DNA of 64,000 bases. Source: Lethocerus indicus (Eukaryota > Arthropoda > Insecta > Hemiptera > Belostomatidae). Under the pieces are notes generated by a model. That model did not search any database and was not told the origin of the DNA. It saw only the letters and a list, made by a program, of their open reading frames with translations. The translations under genes and the position numbers were made by a program. Positions 25,801 to 34,929 of this stretch are shown piece after piece. The first letter of the stretch is position 1. The number at the start of each line of letters is the position of its first letter. The DNA lies in contig JACDQD010000011.1 in NCBI GenBank assembly GCA_019843655.1, positions 8,164,604 to 8,228,603 of the forward strand. The letters are read 5' to 3'.

Positions 25801-28800
25801 AACAGATATAGATGTATTATTAACATTGTAGTAACATTTATAAAAAATTGTATCTGAATTTAGTAAAGTTCTCATGTCCCAAAAGTGTCACCATTGGGTG
25901 GTATCTTTTATCCAGTCCTTCACACACAAAACAATACATTCAACCATTGTACTAATAACTATTAGTTGATTGAACAAAAATAAAGGAAATTTTAAAAAAA
26001 GAATTTAGTAAATATAAAAATATTAATATGAAATATATAAAAAAGAAATGACATTCATCATTAAAGGTAAAGGTAGTTCATAACATGAAAATTAATTAAT
26101 TCCTGGAGTAAACAAATTATGTTCTGATTATACTGGGGGTTATAATGAAATATTTACCAATATAACCCTTAAGACAGTTGCAAGTAAAATCTCCATTTGG
26201 CTCTTCTCTACATTCAGCATTATTTCTGCAGGGATTCCTATTGCAAGGTGGACCTAAATAAAAACATACATATATTTATGTAGAAACAATGAAATCAGGT
26301 ACCACAATTTAAAAGAAATGTTCCAAGTATTGAAATCCAAGCATTAGTTACATACAGTTTTCAAATGTTGACCAGAGTATACTTTAAACCATTAAACTAA
26401 AGCAATATTTACAAAGAGACTTGCACAACAAAAGTACAGTTGAGCAATTTTCTTTCTTGAGACGAATACATTTGATAGATTTCAATTTCAACTTGTAAGC
26501 TTGACTGCTTTCAAAACAGGATCAAGAAGTCTGTTCTTGAGGTAATTTTAATTGTTAAAAATTTTTTTAACTTTATCTTCTATTCCAAGCATATGCACAA
26601 CGTATTTCAACTTAAGAGTGTAAATAAAAAGTTAAGAGTATTAGCAAATATAAAATTCAGTGCAGGATGGTTTCTCACCATTATCAATCTGGCAGATGTT
26701 GCCCGAGTAGCGCGCCGTACATTGGCAATGGTAGCGGTCAGGCAGTGAGATGCAACTGCCATGCATCATGCACGTCTCGTGGAAACAATGATCCACCACT
26801 CCGCCTAAACATGCAACTATCCTCACCTCTACTTTTCTTTCACACTTATTTAATAATAAAAAAATTACAGCTAACTATATCGAACTATTAATTAGATAGG
26901 AAGAGTAAAAACGAAAATCTAGACGATACTGTGAAATGCGTACGAATTCGTTGGAGGAAATGTTAGGTTGATGAAAAAAAAACAACAACAAAGAGAAGGA
27001 GGCAATTGAATAATACATGAATAATACTAGATAATGAGCCAAACTGACTTGTATATCGTTAACAAGTAAGGTATTCTTAACAAGTGTAGTGCTGAACATT
27101 TATGGAAGTGCTCCAACAATTAGCATCCCGTGCCAAAGTGTAAAGGTGCATTAAGTGCCAGTGCAAAATATGGATGTGTGCAAAATAACTTTTCAACTAT
27201 ACCATTCGTACTAAAAAAATAGGCCTATTAAAAACATGTTTTAAGAAATATTTTGTAACAATAATGTAAACATTCCACATGAATATATTGTTATTAACCC
27301 TGGAATCTAACTGAAATAAATTGTGGTCTGCTATACAATGTGTGAAATGTGAGACTCTCTTGACCATTAATAATCGAGCATTGGGTGCACTTTCTTTGTA
27401 CATCAATAAATTATTTTCAAGATGAAATAGGGAATAAGATACATACTGGGAAGTGTATACACACAGTTCTAATGTTGCAGTGAAGAAAAAAACTATATAT
27501 TAAGACAATCGATAGAGTTCTACAACTCTTAGCTAATTCACACTAGTATTGATGCCTGATTCATCTTATGTTCCCAGCTGGAATAAGCAAGTTTCCCAAA
27601 AAAACTGACTTGGAAAATATATGTAAAGTAAAAGTCCTATATTATAGAAATATAAAAATGAATAATTACATGGACCAACTGGCAAGAGGCATTGGCCCCA
27701 TTCAACATTTTGCGATGTCATATGCATTGGGTTGAACACGAGGCTTGGACCTTCCAATATGCAACCTGAAAATCCATTTCCAACCAGTAATGAGGTCTTG
27801 GCACCCGGTGATATTTCAGGGAGGTTCAGTAAATCATAATTGAATGTAGAATTGGCGATGACCTATAAATAAAATAATGATCGAATAAATAAAATTGTCC
27901 AGTGTCAATAAAAATCTAATACTTAAAAATTATACAGACTTAAGTTAAAAGGAACATAGATATACTTGAAGAACGTAATGGAAACTATACCTGTTGGTGT
28001 CCAGAAGTAGATAGCGTAAGATTCCCAAGTCTGTACAGGATGTTGACCGTATGCCACTCATTGTCCAATAGGTTTGCTTTAATGTGAGATTCATACTTCT
28101 TCAGCATTGTAACGCTGAAGAACAATCCATCGGGTCGAACTTCCAGTGATATGGATGGACCCATATCTGTCCTAAAAAGGAAAACGAACAAAAAATAAGT
28201 TATACTAAACTTATTTTTAAGTCTGAACAAGAAATGTGTGTTAAAGGAAGTAATTTACTGGGATTTGTTTTACTTATTTTACTAACATTATTATTATTAA
28301 TACTTATCATTTGTTATAAAATCGTCTGGGATAACTTAGATACAAACCGTGTATTTCGTCTTTTAACTTATTACTTCGTGTTCATTTCCGAAACTAAAAG
28401 CATTCCAGTAAACTAAAACTCAACAGAAAAGAAAGGGCAGCCCTATTGGATTACTTGTGGGCTTACACAACCCCCAATTGATCTAACGAGATAGAAGTCG
28501 CCCATGTTTTTTTTTAACCTTGGACGCTGGTAAAGCAACAGCCCACGAAATTTCATAGCAACGAAATTAATTTCAATTATAATACAACTCGCAATTTAAA
28601 TACTAATGGCCCTTAGTGGATACTCTTGCAGGATTTTTTAGATCTAAAAAAAAACTAGTTATGGAGGGAGAATGGTAGAATTTACGAAGAAGACTTCATA
28701 AATACGACATGAGTATGTAAGAAGAATGAGAGGAATTGCTCTCAGGAATATGTTAGATATATAAATTACAGATGCATTCCGATTTACTGTTTTTCAAGAA

Positions 28801-29097
28801 GATAATGAGAGATAGTATTTACGATTTCGTCAAACGACTTCAGCGAATCAAATAAAATAGACCTCGAACCCCTGAAGAGCCCCGCCCCCTTAGAACAAAT
28901 GTCTTAAACTAAGAGCATAGCAATTAATTACGTCTGAAGAAAAAGCTGTCCGCCGGAGCAGCTCCTGAAGCTCAGTCCAATGTGTTTGGTGAGAGTGAGG
29001 GGCCGGTACAAGTTGATGTAAGAGGTCCCGTTGAAATATCCTTCCTTCGGCGTTTGGCCGTGACAACATATCGTCTGAAGTCCGAGCTGTATCGCAC
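10654..29097 (-). CDS. crb: Crumbs apical polarity protein, 5'-incomplete (40 coding exons)
   Basis: Crumbs is a type I membrane protein of the apical and subapical domain of epithelia. Its short tail binds Stardust/PALS1 and Par6 through a C-terminal PDZ ligand and FERM proteins (Moesin, Expanded, Yurt) through a juxtamembrane motif, setting polarity and feeding Hippo signalling. The assembly gives 2188 residues: LamG1 (about 12-180), EGFs (about 180-1107), LamG2 (1108-1275), EGF, LamG3 (1319-1525), EGF plus half EGF, LamG4 (1590-1800), eight EGFs, a transmembrane helix (2125-2150) and a 38-residue tail ending ERLI. About 33 complete EGF modules and four LamG domains fit Drosophila Crb, which has about 30 EGFs and four LamGs in roughly 2150 residues. 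All 39 junctions agree in phase and the stop falls in frame. The start codon and signal peptide are not found. The ERLI tail with the single helix excludes Notch, Delta and Eyes shut. Confidence 0.97.
11430..11531 (-). CDS. crb: crb visible exon 39: last EGF
   Basis: Residues 2080-2113. [18 protein letters not shown] and [14 protein letters not shown] form the membrane-proximal EGF. It is a 102-nt phase 0-0 exon, so skipping it would delete this EGF without a frameshift. Confidence 0.94.
12539..12725 (-). CDS. crb: crb visible exon 38: end of EGF 32, EGF 33
   Basis: Residues 2017-2079. [15 protein letters not shown], then [17 protein letters not shown] with [14 protein letters not shown], an atypical EGF, then TDPCS. 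Higher GC than neighbouring introns. Confidence 0.93.
12810..12925 (-). CDS. crb: crb visible exon 37: end of EGF 31, start of EGF 32
   Basis: Residues 1979-2017. [15 protein letters not shown], then [20 protein letters not shown]. The donor GTACATTT lies close to the next acceptor: the intron is only 84 bp. Confidence 0.93.
13409..13533 (-). CDS. crb: crb visible exon 36: end of EGF 30, start of EGF 31
   Basis: Residues 1937-1978. [16 protein letters not shown] closes EGF 30; [17 protein letters not shown] opens EGF 31. Acceptor is a long T run ending TTTAG. Confidence 0.93.
13990..14177 (-). CDS. crb: crb visible exon 35: EGF 29, start of EGF 30
   Basis: Residues 1874-1937. [15 protein letters not shown] with [14 protein letters not shown], then [14 protein letters not shown]. 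Donor GTAAGTAT; the split codon AAT continues as [10 protein letters not shown]. Confidence 0.93.
14436..14609 (-). CDS. crb: crb visible exon 34: EGFs 27 and 28
   Basis: Residues 1816-1874. [18 protein letters not shown], then [15 protein letters not shown] with [11 protein letters not shown]. Donor GTAAGTGC. Confidence 0.93.
14875..15050 (-). CDS. crb: crb visible exon 33: LamG4 end, EGF 27 start
   Basis: Residues 1758-1816. [15 protein letters not shown] is the closing LamG strand; [13 protein letters not shown] begins the next EGF. Donor GTGAGTAT splits an alanine codon. EGF numbering counts the half module as 26. Confidence 0.93.
15291..15424 (-). CDS. crb: crb visible exon 32: LamG4 loop
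   Basis: Residues 1713-1757. A low-cysteine segment ending in IALLGSVFQ, which joins [10 protein letters not shown] of the next exon in frame. Donor GTTAGGGT. Confidence 0.92.
15784..15982 (-). CDS. crb: crb visible exon 31: LamG4 middle
   Basis: Residues 1647-1713. Contains [12 protein letters not shown], the D-W-x-x-V strand of LamG, then a loop with sequon NIT. Starts in phase 0, ends in phase 1. Confidence 0.93.
16232..16390 (-). CDS. crb: crb visible exon 30: LamG4 start
   Basis: Residues 1594-1646. [20 protein letters not shown] is a typical LamG strand pair. 53 codons, phase 0-0. Confidence 0.93.
16479..16626 (-). CDS. crb: crb visible exon 29: EGF 25 end and half EGF
   Basis: Residues 1544-1593. 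[14 protein letters not shown] closes EGF 25. [13 protein letters not shown] and YECVSN then give only four cysteines: a truncated EGF running directly into LamG4. Confidence 0.92.
16778..16971 (-). CDS. crb: crb visible exon 28: LamG3 end, EGF 25 start
   Basis: Residues 1480-1544. [20 protein letters not shown], then [15 protein letters not shown] opens an EGF. The PPKLGE stretch recurs in a possible exon fragment at 43854-43895. Confidence 0.93.
17055..17225 (-). CDS. crb: crb visible exon 27: LamG3 middle
   Basis: Residues 1423-1479. [18 protein letters not shown] and [14 protein letters not shown], the G-x-I-x-D-V strand before domain closure. Phase 0-0 exon. Confidence 0.93.
17308..17618 (-). 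CDS. crb: crb visible exon 26: LamG3 start
   Basis: Residues 1319-1422, the largest internal exon (311 nt). [33 protein letters not shown] and [10 protein letters not shown] are typical LamG strands. Ends in phase 0 before GTGAGTGA. Confidence 0.94.
17882..18059 (-). CDS. crb: crb visible exon 25: LamG2 tail and EGF 24
   Basis: Residues 1260-1319. FVGVEVGC ends LamG2; [14 protein letters not shown] with [14 protein letters not shown] is the single EGF between LamG2 and LamG3. Confidence 0.93.
18331..18543 (-). CDS. crb: crb visible exon 24: LamG2 end
   Basis: Residues 1189-1259. [19 protein letters not shown] and [15 protein letters not shown] are the closing LamG strands, with G-C-x-x-D-A in the usual place. 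Phase 0-0 exon. Confidence 0.94.
18654..18896 (-). CDS. crb: crb visible exon 23: LamG2 start
   Basis: Residues 1108-1188. [10 protein letters not shown] and [19 protein letters not shown] are the opening strands of a laminin-G domain; NDSDWQK starts the next strand. Phase 0-0 exon. Confidence 0.94.
18981..19215 (-). CDS. crb: crb visible exon 22: EGFs 22 and 23
   Basis: Residues 1029-1107. [11 protein letters not shown] with [20 protein letters not shown] is an EGF with an extended last loop; [13 protein letters not shown] with [14 protein letters not shown] is EGF 23. Ends in phase 0 where LamG2 begins. Confidence 0.93.
19307..19495 (-). CDS. crb: crb visible exon 21: end of EGF 20, EGF 21, start of EGF 22
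   Basis: Residues 966-1029. [14 protein letters not shown], then [15 protein letters not shown] with [14 protein letters not shown], then IDECERYK. The donor is GTACGTCT after a split lysine codon. Confidence 0.93.
19677..19845 (-). CDS. crb: crb visible exon 20: EGF 20 with long insertion
   Basis: Residues 910-966. [15 protein letters not shown] is followed by a long loop of about 30 residues with two N-glycosylation sequons (NVT, NTT), then ends at ...TAAG before GTACATTT. The module is completed by YECRC in the next exon. Confidence 0.91.
20118..20231 (-). CDS. crb: crb visible exon 19: EGF 19
   Basis: Residues 872-910. [15 protein letters not shown] and [11 protein letters not shown], a calcium-binding type EGF in a symmetric phase 1-1 exon. 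Confidence 0.93.
20433..20514 (-). CDS. crb: crb visible exon 18: EGF 18 body
   Basis: Residues 845-872. [19 protein letters not shown] and NCSETGYEG continue IDDCE from the previous exon. Phase 0 start, phase 1 end. Confidence 0.93.
20741..20889 (-). CDS. crb: crb visible exon 17: EGF 17 and start of EGF 18
   Basis: Residues 795-844. [15 protein letters not shown] with [14 protein letters not shown], then IDDCE at the 3' end. It ends in phase 0, inside EGF 18. Confidence 0.93.
20993..21142 (-). CDS. crb: crb visible exon 16: end of EGF 15, EGF 16
   Basis: Residues 745-795. [18 protein letters not shown] completes EGF 15; [15 protein letters not shown] and [11 protein letters not shown] form EGF 16. 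Donor GTGAGTTA. Confidence 0.93.
21328..21405 (-). CDS. crb: crb visible exon 15: first half of EGF 15
   Basis: Residues 719-745, a 78-nt exon. [16 protein letters not shown] and [10 protein letters not shown] give the N-terminal half of a calcium-binding EGF; the rest is in the next exon. Confidence 0.92.
   Translation of the reverse strand, partial: GGIVRLMLMNVKIKLFVTMESAGMR
21690..21926 (-). CDS. crb: crb visible exon 14: EGFs 13 and 14
   Basis: Residues 640-719. [15 protein letters not shown] with [14 protein letters not shown], then [15 protein letters not shown] with [11 protein letters not shown]. The donor is GTTTGATT, a weaker +3/+4 context than its neighbours, but it joins RHCEID in frame. 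Confidence 0.92.
22275..22499 (-). CDS. crb: crb visible exon 13: EGFs 11 and 12
   Basis: Residues 565-640. Two modules: [15 protein letters not shown] with [14 protein letters not shown], then [15 protein letters not shown] with YYCECIPG. Phase 1-1 exon. Confidence 0.93.
22917..23070 (-). CDS. crb: crb visible exon 12: end of EGF 9, EGF 10
   Basis: Residues 514-565. [16 protein letters not shown] closes EGF 9; [15 protein letters not shown] and [11 protein letters not shown] make EGF 10. The acceptor, GTCAGTAG, has a weak pyrimidine tract, but frame and domain continue across it. Confidence 0.92.
23828..24012 (-). CDS. crb: crb visible exon 11: EGF 8 (one Cys missing) and start of EGF 9
   Basis: Residues 452-513. 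The first module reads [15 protein letters not shown], then FTCMC and LHC. Tyrosine (TAC) stands where the third EGF cysteine (TGC) is expected, in a run of TACG repeats. EGF 9 opens with [17 protein letters not shown]. The exon ends in phase 0 before GTGAGTAC. Confidence 0.92.
24601..24717 (-). CDS. crb: crb visible exon 10: EGF 7
   Basis: Residues 413-452. [22 protein letters not shown], split by the module boundary, is followed by [11 protein letters not shown]. Phase 1-1 exon. Confidence 0.92.
24920..25019 (-). CDS. crb: crb visible exon 9: EGF 6
   Basis: Residues 380-413. [16 protein letters not shown] and [11 protein letters not shown] give one EGF with a slightly long second loop. It starts in phase 0 and ends in phase 1. 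Confidence 0.92.
25133..25271 (-). CDS. crb: crb visible exon 8: EGF 5
   Basis: Residues 333-379. Finishes EGF 4 (YTGTRCEIN), then [15 protein letters not shown] and [16 protein letters not shown] form a calcium-binding type EGF. Ends in phase 0. Confidence 0.93.
25380..25497 (-). CDS. crb: crb visible exon 7: EGF 4
   Basis: Residues 294-333. [20 protein letters not shown] is a calcium-binding type EGF opening; YFTCLC follows. The donor GTAAGTAA splits the glycine codon that joins YTGTRC in the next exon. Confidence 0.93.
25668..25787 (-). CDS. crb: crb visible exon 6: EGF 3
   Basis: Residues 254-294. Completes FCEIDLKA of EGF 2, then carries EGF 3 ([22 protein letters not shown]). Phase 1-1 exon. 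Confidence 0.93.
26158..26253 (-). CDS. crb: crb visible exon 5: EGF 2
   Basis: Residues 222-254. One EGF module, [12 protein letters not shown] followed by [11 protein letters not shown]. It is a symmetric phase 1-1 exon, so skipping it would keep the frame. Confidence 0.93.
26679..26804 (-). CDS. crb: crb visible exon 4: EGF 1
   Basis: Residues 180-222. One EGF module: [18 protein letters not shown], then YHCQC and GNIC. Both ends are in phase 1, the usual arrangement for shuffled EGF exons. Confidence 0.93.
27670..27862 (-). CDS. crb: crb visible exon 3: LamG1 end
   Basis: Residues 116-180. Contains [14 protein letters not shown], the G-F-x-G-C-I strand that closes a LamG domain, then [10 protein letters not shown] leading into the first EGF. 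The last base forms a TGC codon with the next exon. Confidence 0.93.
27991..28171 (-). CDS. crb: crb visible exon 2: LamG1 middle
   Basis: Residues 55-115. Contains [20 protein letters not shown]; the D-x-x-W-H-x-V core is typical of laminin-G. The split codon ACG joins exon 1, and the exon ends in phase 0 before GTATAGTT. Confidence 0.93.
28932..29097 (-). CDS. crb: crb visible exon 1: start of LamG1
   Basis: Residues 1-55 of the visible protein. It begins with two bases of a split codon after a clean TTTCAG acceptor, so a phase-1 upstream exon is required and is not found. It contains [12 protein letters not shown], the opening strand of a laminin-G domain, after a short linker holding CC. 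It ends in CAG AC before GTAATTAA. Confidence 0.88.
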
Positions 29098-32000
29098 CTG
29101 AAATTAAATTAGAGCCAAGTTTAGTTCACGTATATTTGGGCTAAACAATAAATCGCGTAATACAGCGAGATATCGATCTTAACAAGGGTGGAAACAGCGT
29201 AAATAATCGCTTAACGATTAAATTTGTACTTCCTAGAAACATTAAAACTTCTGTAATAAATCTCGTGTTAAGTAATACATAAATCGTTAGGGCTCCACTC
29301 GGCTGGAGAGGGTTTACTTCTATCATTTACTTAACCTAAGGCAACAATACTGGATAATAAAATTCATCCAAAATAGTGAATACGGCGGCACCTTTCTTTT
29401 TTGTTTCAAACAGAAAACAATGATATTCTTGAAATATGACCTCATTGGAGTGAGGTCGATTTTACAATTGGCAATGATGAGTACTATTTTTCAAGCCGGG
29501 AAAACAATTTTGAAAACTCTCGAAACGAAATAATTGCGACAGATACGTAGGAAACAAGGATTCCGGGACGCGTATTACAATACAATGGCTTTTCCACCGG
29601 ACACAATGTATATTCCAGATTCCCACTGCTGCACCGTTTAGAAGAAATACTGTAGCCGGGGGTTTCTCCGCTCTAATGGGCTTTCTCGGTGGGGCAGATG
29701 TTTTCAAAAAACGGTGCGGGCACCTGCTTTTTGAACCGCGCCAAGTGCACTCCGACCCATAAATTAGTCGATATCCTAGTGGGGAAAAAACAAAATGAAC
29801 GACGTACGAACTCTTCCAGTACTTTCCAGACAGAAACCAAAGGACCCTCTCACAAACACTTCCCAAGAGGGAACACGAAATGGCCGTAATGCTTTCAACG
29901 TCAAGCCATTGTATTAGAAATATAGTGACATTAATCATAATAACGGATGCCATTGTTCTGATGCCATTCAGCAAGGGAATGTATAGCTATCGTAGTGCGA
30001 CTGACCATGTGAGGTCAATAATTGTCTAGTATAGGAAGAGTCTGAATTCTTTTAGTTTATTTAATATATAATATATGACAATATAAACCCAATAACAATA
30101 ATAAAAAATGGGGGGGAAAACTAAATTAAAAGATTTTGTTCGGGGGCTAATTACCGAATCTACGGTATAGTCATTGTACGAAGAACACTCTAATGGGATT
30201 TATCCAAAAAAGGCGAGTGCCTAAAGAAGAGAAAGTCCCATATAGGCCTAATAGACAGCGCCGCGACAGTAAATCACACGCAACGGCGTTATGCAAGCGC
30301 CCGGAGAGCGGCTTATTACAATGATCAACCTCGCCCCCGGTCGCAATCCGGACGGTCGTTAAAGACGGCGGGGGGGAAAGTGAAAGCAAAGGCTCAGTCC
30401 CGTCGACGGAGTTCTTCCCAAGCGGGAAATCCAAGCGATAGCAGGTCGTTATGGTTGTGCTGATCAATCAGCGCTCGTTTCATTCAAGCCCTCGAATACT
30501 AGAAAAAAAACAACGCTAGCTGACAGTTCTAAACTCTAGAATAGTACGACAAAAGTACTACCGATTCAACTATGTTTGAATTTCTACCTGACTCCAATAC
30601 ACAGTCGAATTCGATGCTGGTATCGTATTTCGGCGTTCGTATTCTCGGACCGATAAAAGGAATTCCGATTAGGCGCAGCCGTTGAAGTTTCAAAAGGTAG
30701 GGTAATGCGGATAATGGGGGGGAAATCGAGAACCGCCGGTTTACCCCCGTTTAATCCCCGCCGGGAGAAACCCTATCCGGGGACTTATCCGAAGTTCGGG
30801 AAACAAAAAACCCCCAGCCGGAAGATGCGCCGAGTTTACGCTGAAAGGCCGAGAATTGCTAGGGCTGCTGTAATTAGAGAAAGGGATACGGGATTAGTCG
30901 GAAAAGGCTAAGTGCGTACGGCGGGAAAGTTTGCTTGCGAAGCGCAGGAGGACTTGGCTCTTTCCAGCCTCGTCACGACCGCCGGTATGAGTCACGCGCC
31001 GGCACGAGAAGATGGGCTCGAAGTCGTAAACAACGCATACGATTACTCGGGTTCGTCCAAAGCGTACAATAACGCTTAAGACAGTAAAACCGTCTGGGCC
31101 GGTTGAAAACATTTATTTAGTACATTCCATTGCAAGCAAGGAGGAATGTTTTCCAACCAGTCCTTTGTCTGGACCCTGAGTGACTCACTGTTTCTTACGC
31201 ATGACGACAACGAACGTTTTTTGTGCAGGCGTTAGAGTAAGTTCCGGAGGAAGTGTTTTTGCGGGCCTTCCTGTCCGCTGTACACAGGTGCTCAGGGACG
31301 TCATGCATACAATAATACACTCTTCTTGCCGATCATTTATTTAAATAATTAAAAGAATGCTCCGCCCATCCAGAAAAAGAAGACCCAGACAGACAAGAAG
31401 TCTGGGTTTCTTTATATCAAAAGACGCAGAACTGTGTCGGATTTACAAATCCACAACCCGTTTTGAAGTATACGACTTGACCTGAACTTGGTTGAGGTAT
31501 CTTCACCAAAGGTAAATTTGGGAACAGTCGAAAATGTCCCGTCGTACTTCGTATCACAGAGGCCAGTATTCTTGTTTAAGGAACTGCGGTCGCTCCGGTT
31601 CCTGTTTGGCAAAGAATAGGCAATACCGCGTGGCGTCACTAATAAGTTCGGCCGAAATGAAGCATTGTGGTCCGCTGGACCTTGCGGCCAAGGACTTTGC
31701 GTTGCACTCGTTACAACACCAATAATAGAGTCCCCTTCTTACGGCTTCGACTAATAAAATAGAAACCGTGGCCCAAAATGCACAAAGAGGTAAGTTCAAT
31801 GCAGAGTGAGATTCGAGTGAACGGCACAATAACAATACGGATACTACTTCAGGCAGGAGTAATACCGAAGGCAGGATGTTTGTGAAGACCATTATTTCAG
31901 AATTAGCCCAATGGGTCATTGTACTTTTAAATATTACTATCAATAATTAATTCTCAAGCTGTCTATCACAGCAAGCACTGTGACCATTACGTGCTCTTCC

Positions 32001-32503
32001 GCGGGCGGACTCCTAAATACTGCTGCTCACTCTCCCTAGACTACTAACTACTCCGCAATTTCAATTTAACGCGACGGCTAATCTTTTAATTTGTATTCCA
32101 TTACTCGGCTCAAGGTTTTGATCGACAGCCAGCCTATAATGAATTGTCGCATTGTACGGCTAATCTCGATTTCAGGCTCTCTGTAGTCTCCGCAAGCACA
32201 GATATAAAGACCACAGCTGAAGACACAGATATTAATCTGGGTATAGTAGAGTAGTGGTTTTAGTTAGTACAATTTCTCGCTTTATAACAAATACAGCAGC
32301 GTTTAAATTGGTATACCGATGATGGCGGGGTTAAAAGTCACGATATTCTCCATGCCCTCGCCGACATCCCACAAATACCTCAAACTAATGAGTCACCCCG
32401 ACCGTACGGCGCAAGGACTTTCCCGCAAAGGAGTCCTTTCGTCCATTGTTTCCCGGCGGACAATCGCAGAAGCTTCTCGTCCTCAAATCGCGGCACGGGG
32501 GTT

Positions 32504-32540
32504 AGGAGGAGGAGGAGGAGGAGGAGGAGGAGGAGGAGGA
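32504..32540. repeat. (GGA)n microsatellite
   Basis: GGA triplets in a GC-rich, CpG-containing patch (about 32320-32760) without recognisable protein similarity. Confidence 0.9.
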
Positions 32541-34929
32541 CAAAAGGATCAATCGGATACCCACACACGGTCCCGAGCGAAAAAGGTCATGCGACCGACC
32601 GGCCGGCAAAGGCAGAAGGAAGGGGGAAAGAAGCGAGCGTTTCGCAACGGGCCTCTGAATCACAGATGGGAGAAGAGATGGGGCGACGGTGGCGCAAGCC
32701 CCATTCGCATTGGCTCAGAGATACTAAAGCGAAGTAAGCAGTTCCGATAAGCCCAGTGTCGACTCCATGCATTCTGAATCGTTCTGTGAATAATACAAAA
32801 CGTTCTTACATATTCAACCGTCCATTACAACTACTCCGAGTCATTTCCGCCCTACTCCTTTATGTATATGTTTTTGTACGACAGTTATACAGTAAAGAAG
32901 ACATGATCCAACGGTTTTAAAGGAAAAAAATCACAAAGGAAAGACGCCAATACAAACAGAAAAACCTCAAGTGTTTGATACGTTCGAATGATCCTCTCGC
33001 GTTGTACGCCTTTTGAGGTTTGCCAAAATTTGAAAACTCACAAAATTGTATGTAACTTTACTGTAAGGACTATTTACAACGAGATTGAGAACAACATATG
33101 ACCCTCCGGAACAAAATTTTTCTTATAAATATATCCTACATTAAAAAAAATACACGAGTACTTTTCGATAATTCTATAAGATAACTCAAGAAGCCAGCGG
33201 AGACTAGTTGAACAATTCTCAAGTTGAATGAGAGGCGCGAGACAGATTGGAACGAAAATAACTTCGCGTTTTCAAGACGGGACGCCGAACTGCCCGAAAA
33301 AATGTCCGAAACTTCCACTGGGCGGCGCAAGAAAAGAGACAAGGCGGCAATTATAGGAATCGAGAACATGGAAAAAAAATCTCAACCAAGAAATAGAAAG
33401 TCTCGCAGAACCGGACGGCTGGGACGAATTGAATTGTCTATATCGAATGCTTCTGATCGGGTAAGAAGTAGGACGGCGAGTACAGAGAGATTTTTTCCAA
33501 AAAAAATATTTAAGGTTCTTAAAATCCTTAAGGCTGTATAACATAACGAGAACTTTGCTGATATGCCGACAAATTAGACCAATCAAGCTAATTGTTTTAA
33601 CTTGGGAACAGTGCGAGATAGGGTTTTTCTAGCCATACACGGGTGCACGAAAGATTTCCGCGTGTGATCCAACATCGAAGTTTCATGGAGAACCTGTCCT
33701 CGAAAACCCGGTTTCATGTAGCTTCTCCTTCAACTACAAGAACAGACGGGCGGTGGACACTGTGTAGCCGGTACGTAATGCCTCGTCTTATTCCCCCTTA
33801 CTTTAATATTAATGCCGCACAACTGTCATACCTTTAAATCCTCCAGTCTTTAAGGTATACACTTTGTCGATAACCCATAAAATCAGTATAATATTGGTTA
33901 AATCGATCAGCCTATTTCGGTCATTCTCCTGACCCAACAAATGATAGGAGAGAGATCGCTAGCGAGTAATTGAACCAATTGCGAATTCCGAATAAATTGA
34001 TTTAGTCGTTCGAGCGTTTTATATTCATACAAAAGGCCAATTATGCGCATTTAAATAAAATCTTGTTTTAGCTTTTCGTGCCTCCTTGACATCTCGAGAT
34101 CTGTAAATAGGCCGTATCTAATAAATGTAAAAGTCGTTCTTAATTATGTTTAATTACATCGAAGGTGTAACAATTCCTGATGGAATCAAAGACATGTGGT
34201 TTCAGAGGGCTTTCATTTTTTTTTGTTTAAGGCTTAACAGAATGTCCATTCGCTGGGAGTTAATACCAGGAATATCCATTCAAAGAGAGCTTATTTTATA
34301 ACTAATTTCATTTTATAGCCTTTACGTAACGTACAGGGCATTTTTGAATGATATCATGGCAGAAATTCCGTTTAAAGTATCATTTGAATTTTCTTTTTTT
34401 TTTCAAAGTGGAGCGACGCCAATTCATTTGCGACATAATTGTCCTCAATTGGGGCTATTAGCAAAAAAGAATCGAGAATAGATCCCTCAAGTCTTCCCAC
34501 TGCAGTAAATGCCCCGCCGCCTTTGTTTCCTAACGATTTCCGCGTTAGGTTGGCCTATTGTTCCCCCGTCGAACGTCAACGGAACAATGTCCGATCTCAC
34601 TTAATAGTCCTGACGGGGGGGAGGGGGCAAAAAAGACCTAAAATAACTGGAATAATAAATAGAAACTGCTAGAACATAAACTGCCGTCCTCGAACTACCA
34701 AAAGCGGGGGCGAAGTCCCTCAAACCGGTTTTCATCATTTCCGTGTATCTTTTCTGCTCAAACAAATTGGTACATGAGGGAGTAAAAATGGATCTAACTA
34801 AAACTAATAAAACCGTCATATAAAATACATAATAAGAGTCGGTAATATGCAAATCTAAATTTAATTATTGTAAATATCTAAACGTTTAAGGGAATAAAGG
34901 TTATTGGAATTTGTTAAAACGGCCGACAT

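Noticed and set aside
29462..29974. 170-codon minus-strand open frame upstream of visible crb exon 1, with a hydrophobic start that resembles a signal peptide.
   Set aside because: No good donor in the phase needed by exon 1 was found, composition is arbitrary, and open frames of this size occur elsewhere in GC-rich non-coding parts of the window.
31383..31412. Short hairpin (AAGACCCAGAC and GTCTGGGTTTC).
   Set aside because: Isolated ten-base stem with no terminator or precursor-RNA context in a eukaryotic genome; such hairpins are expected by chance.
31554..31943. 129-codon minus-strand frame with hydrophobic segments and a few cysteines.
   Set aside because: No EGF spacing, no splice sites matching crb, and no recognisable domain.
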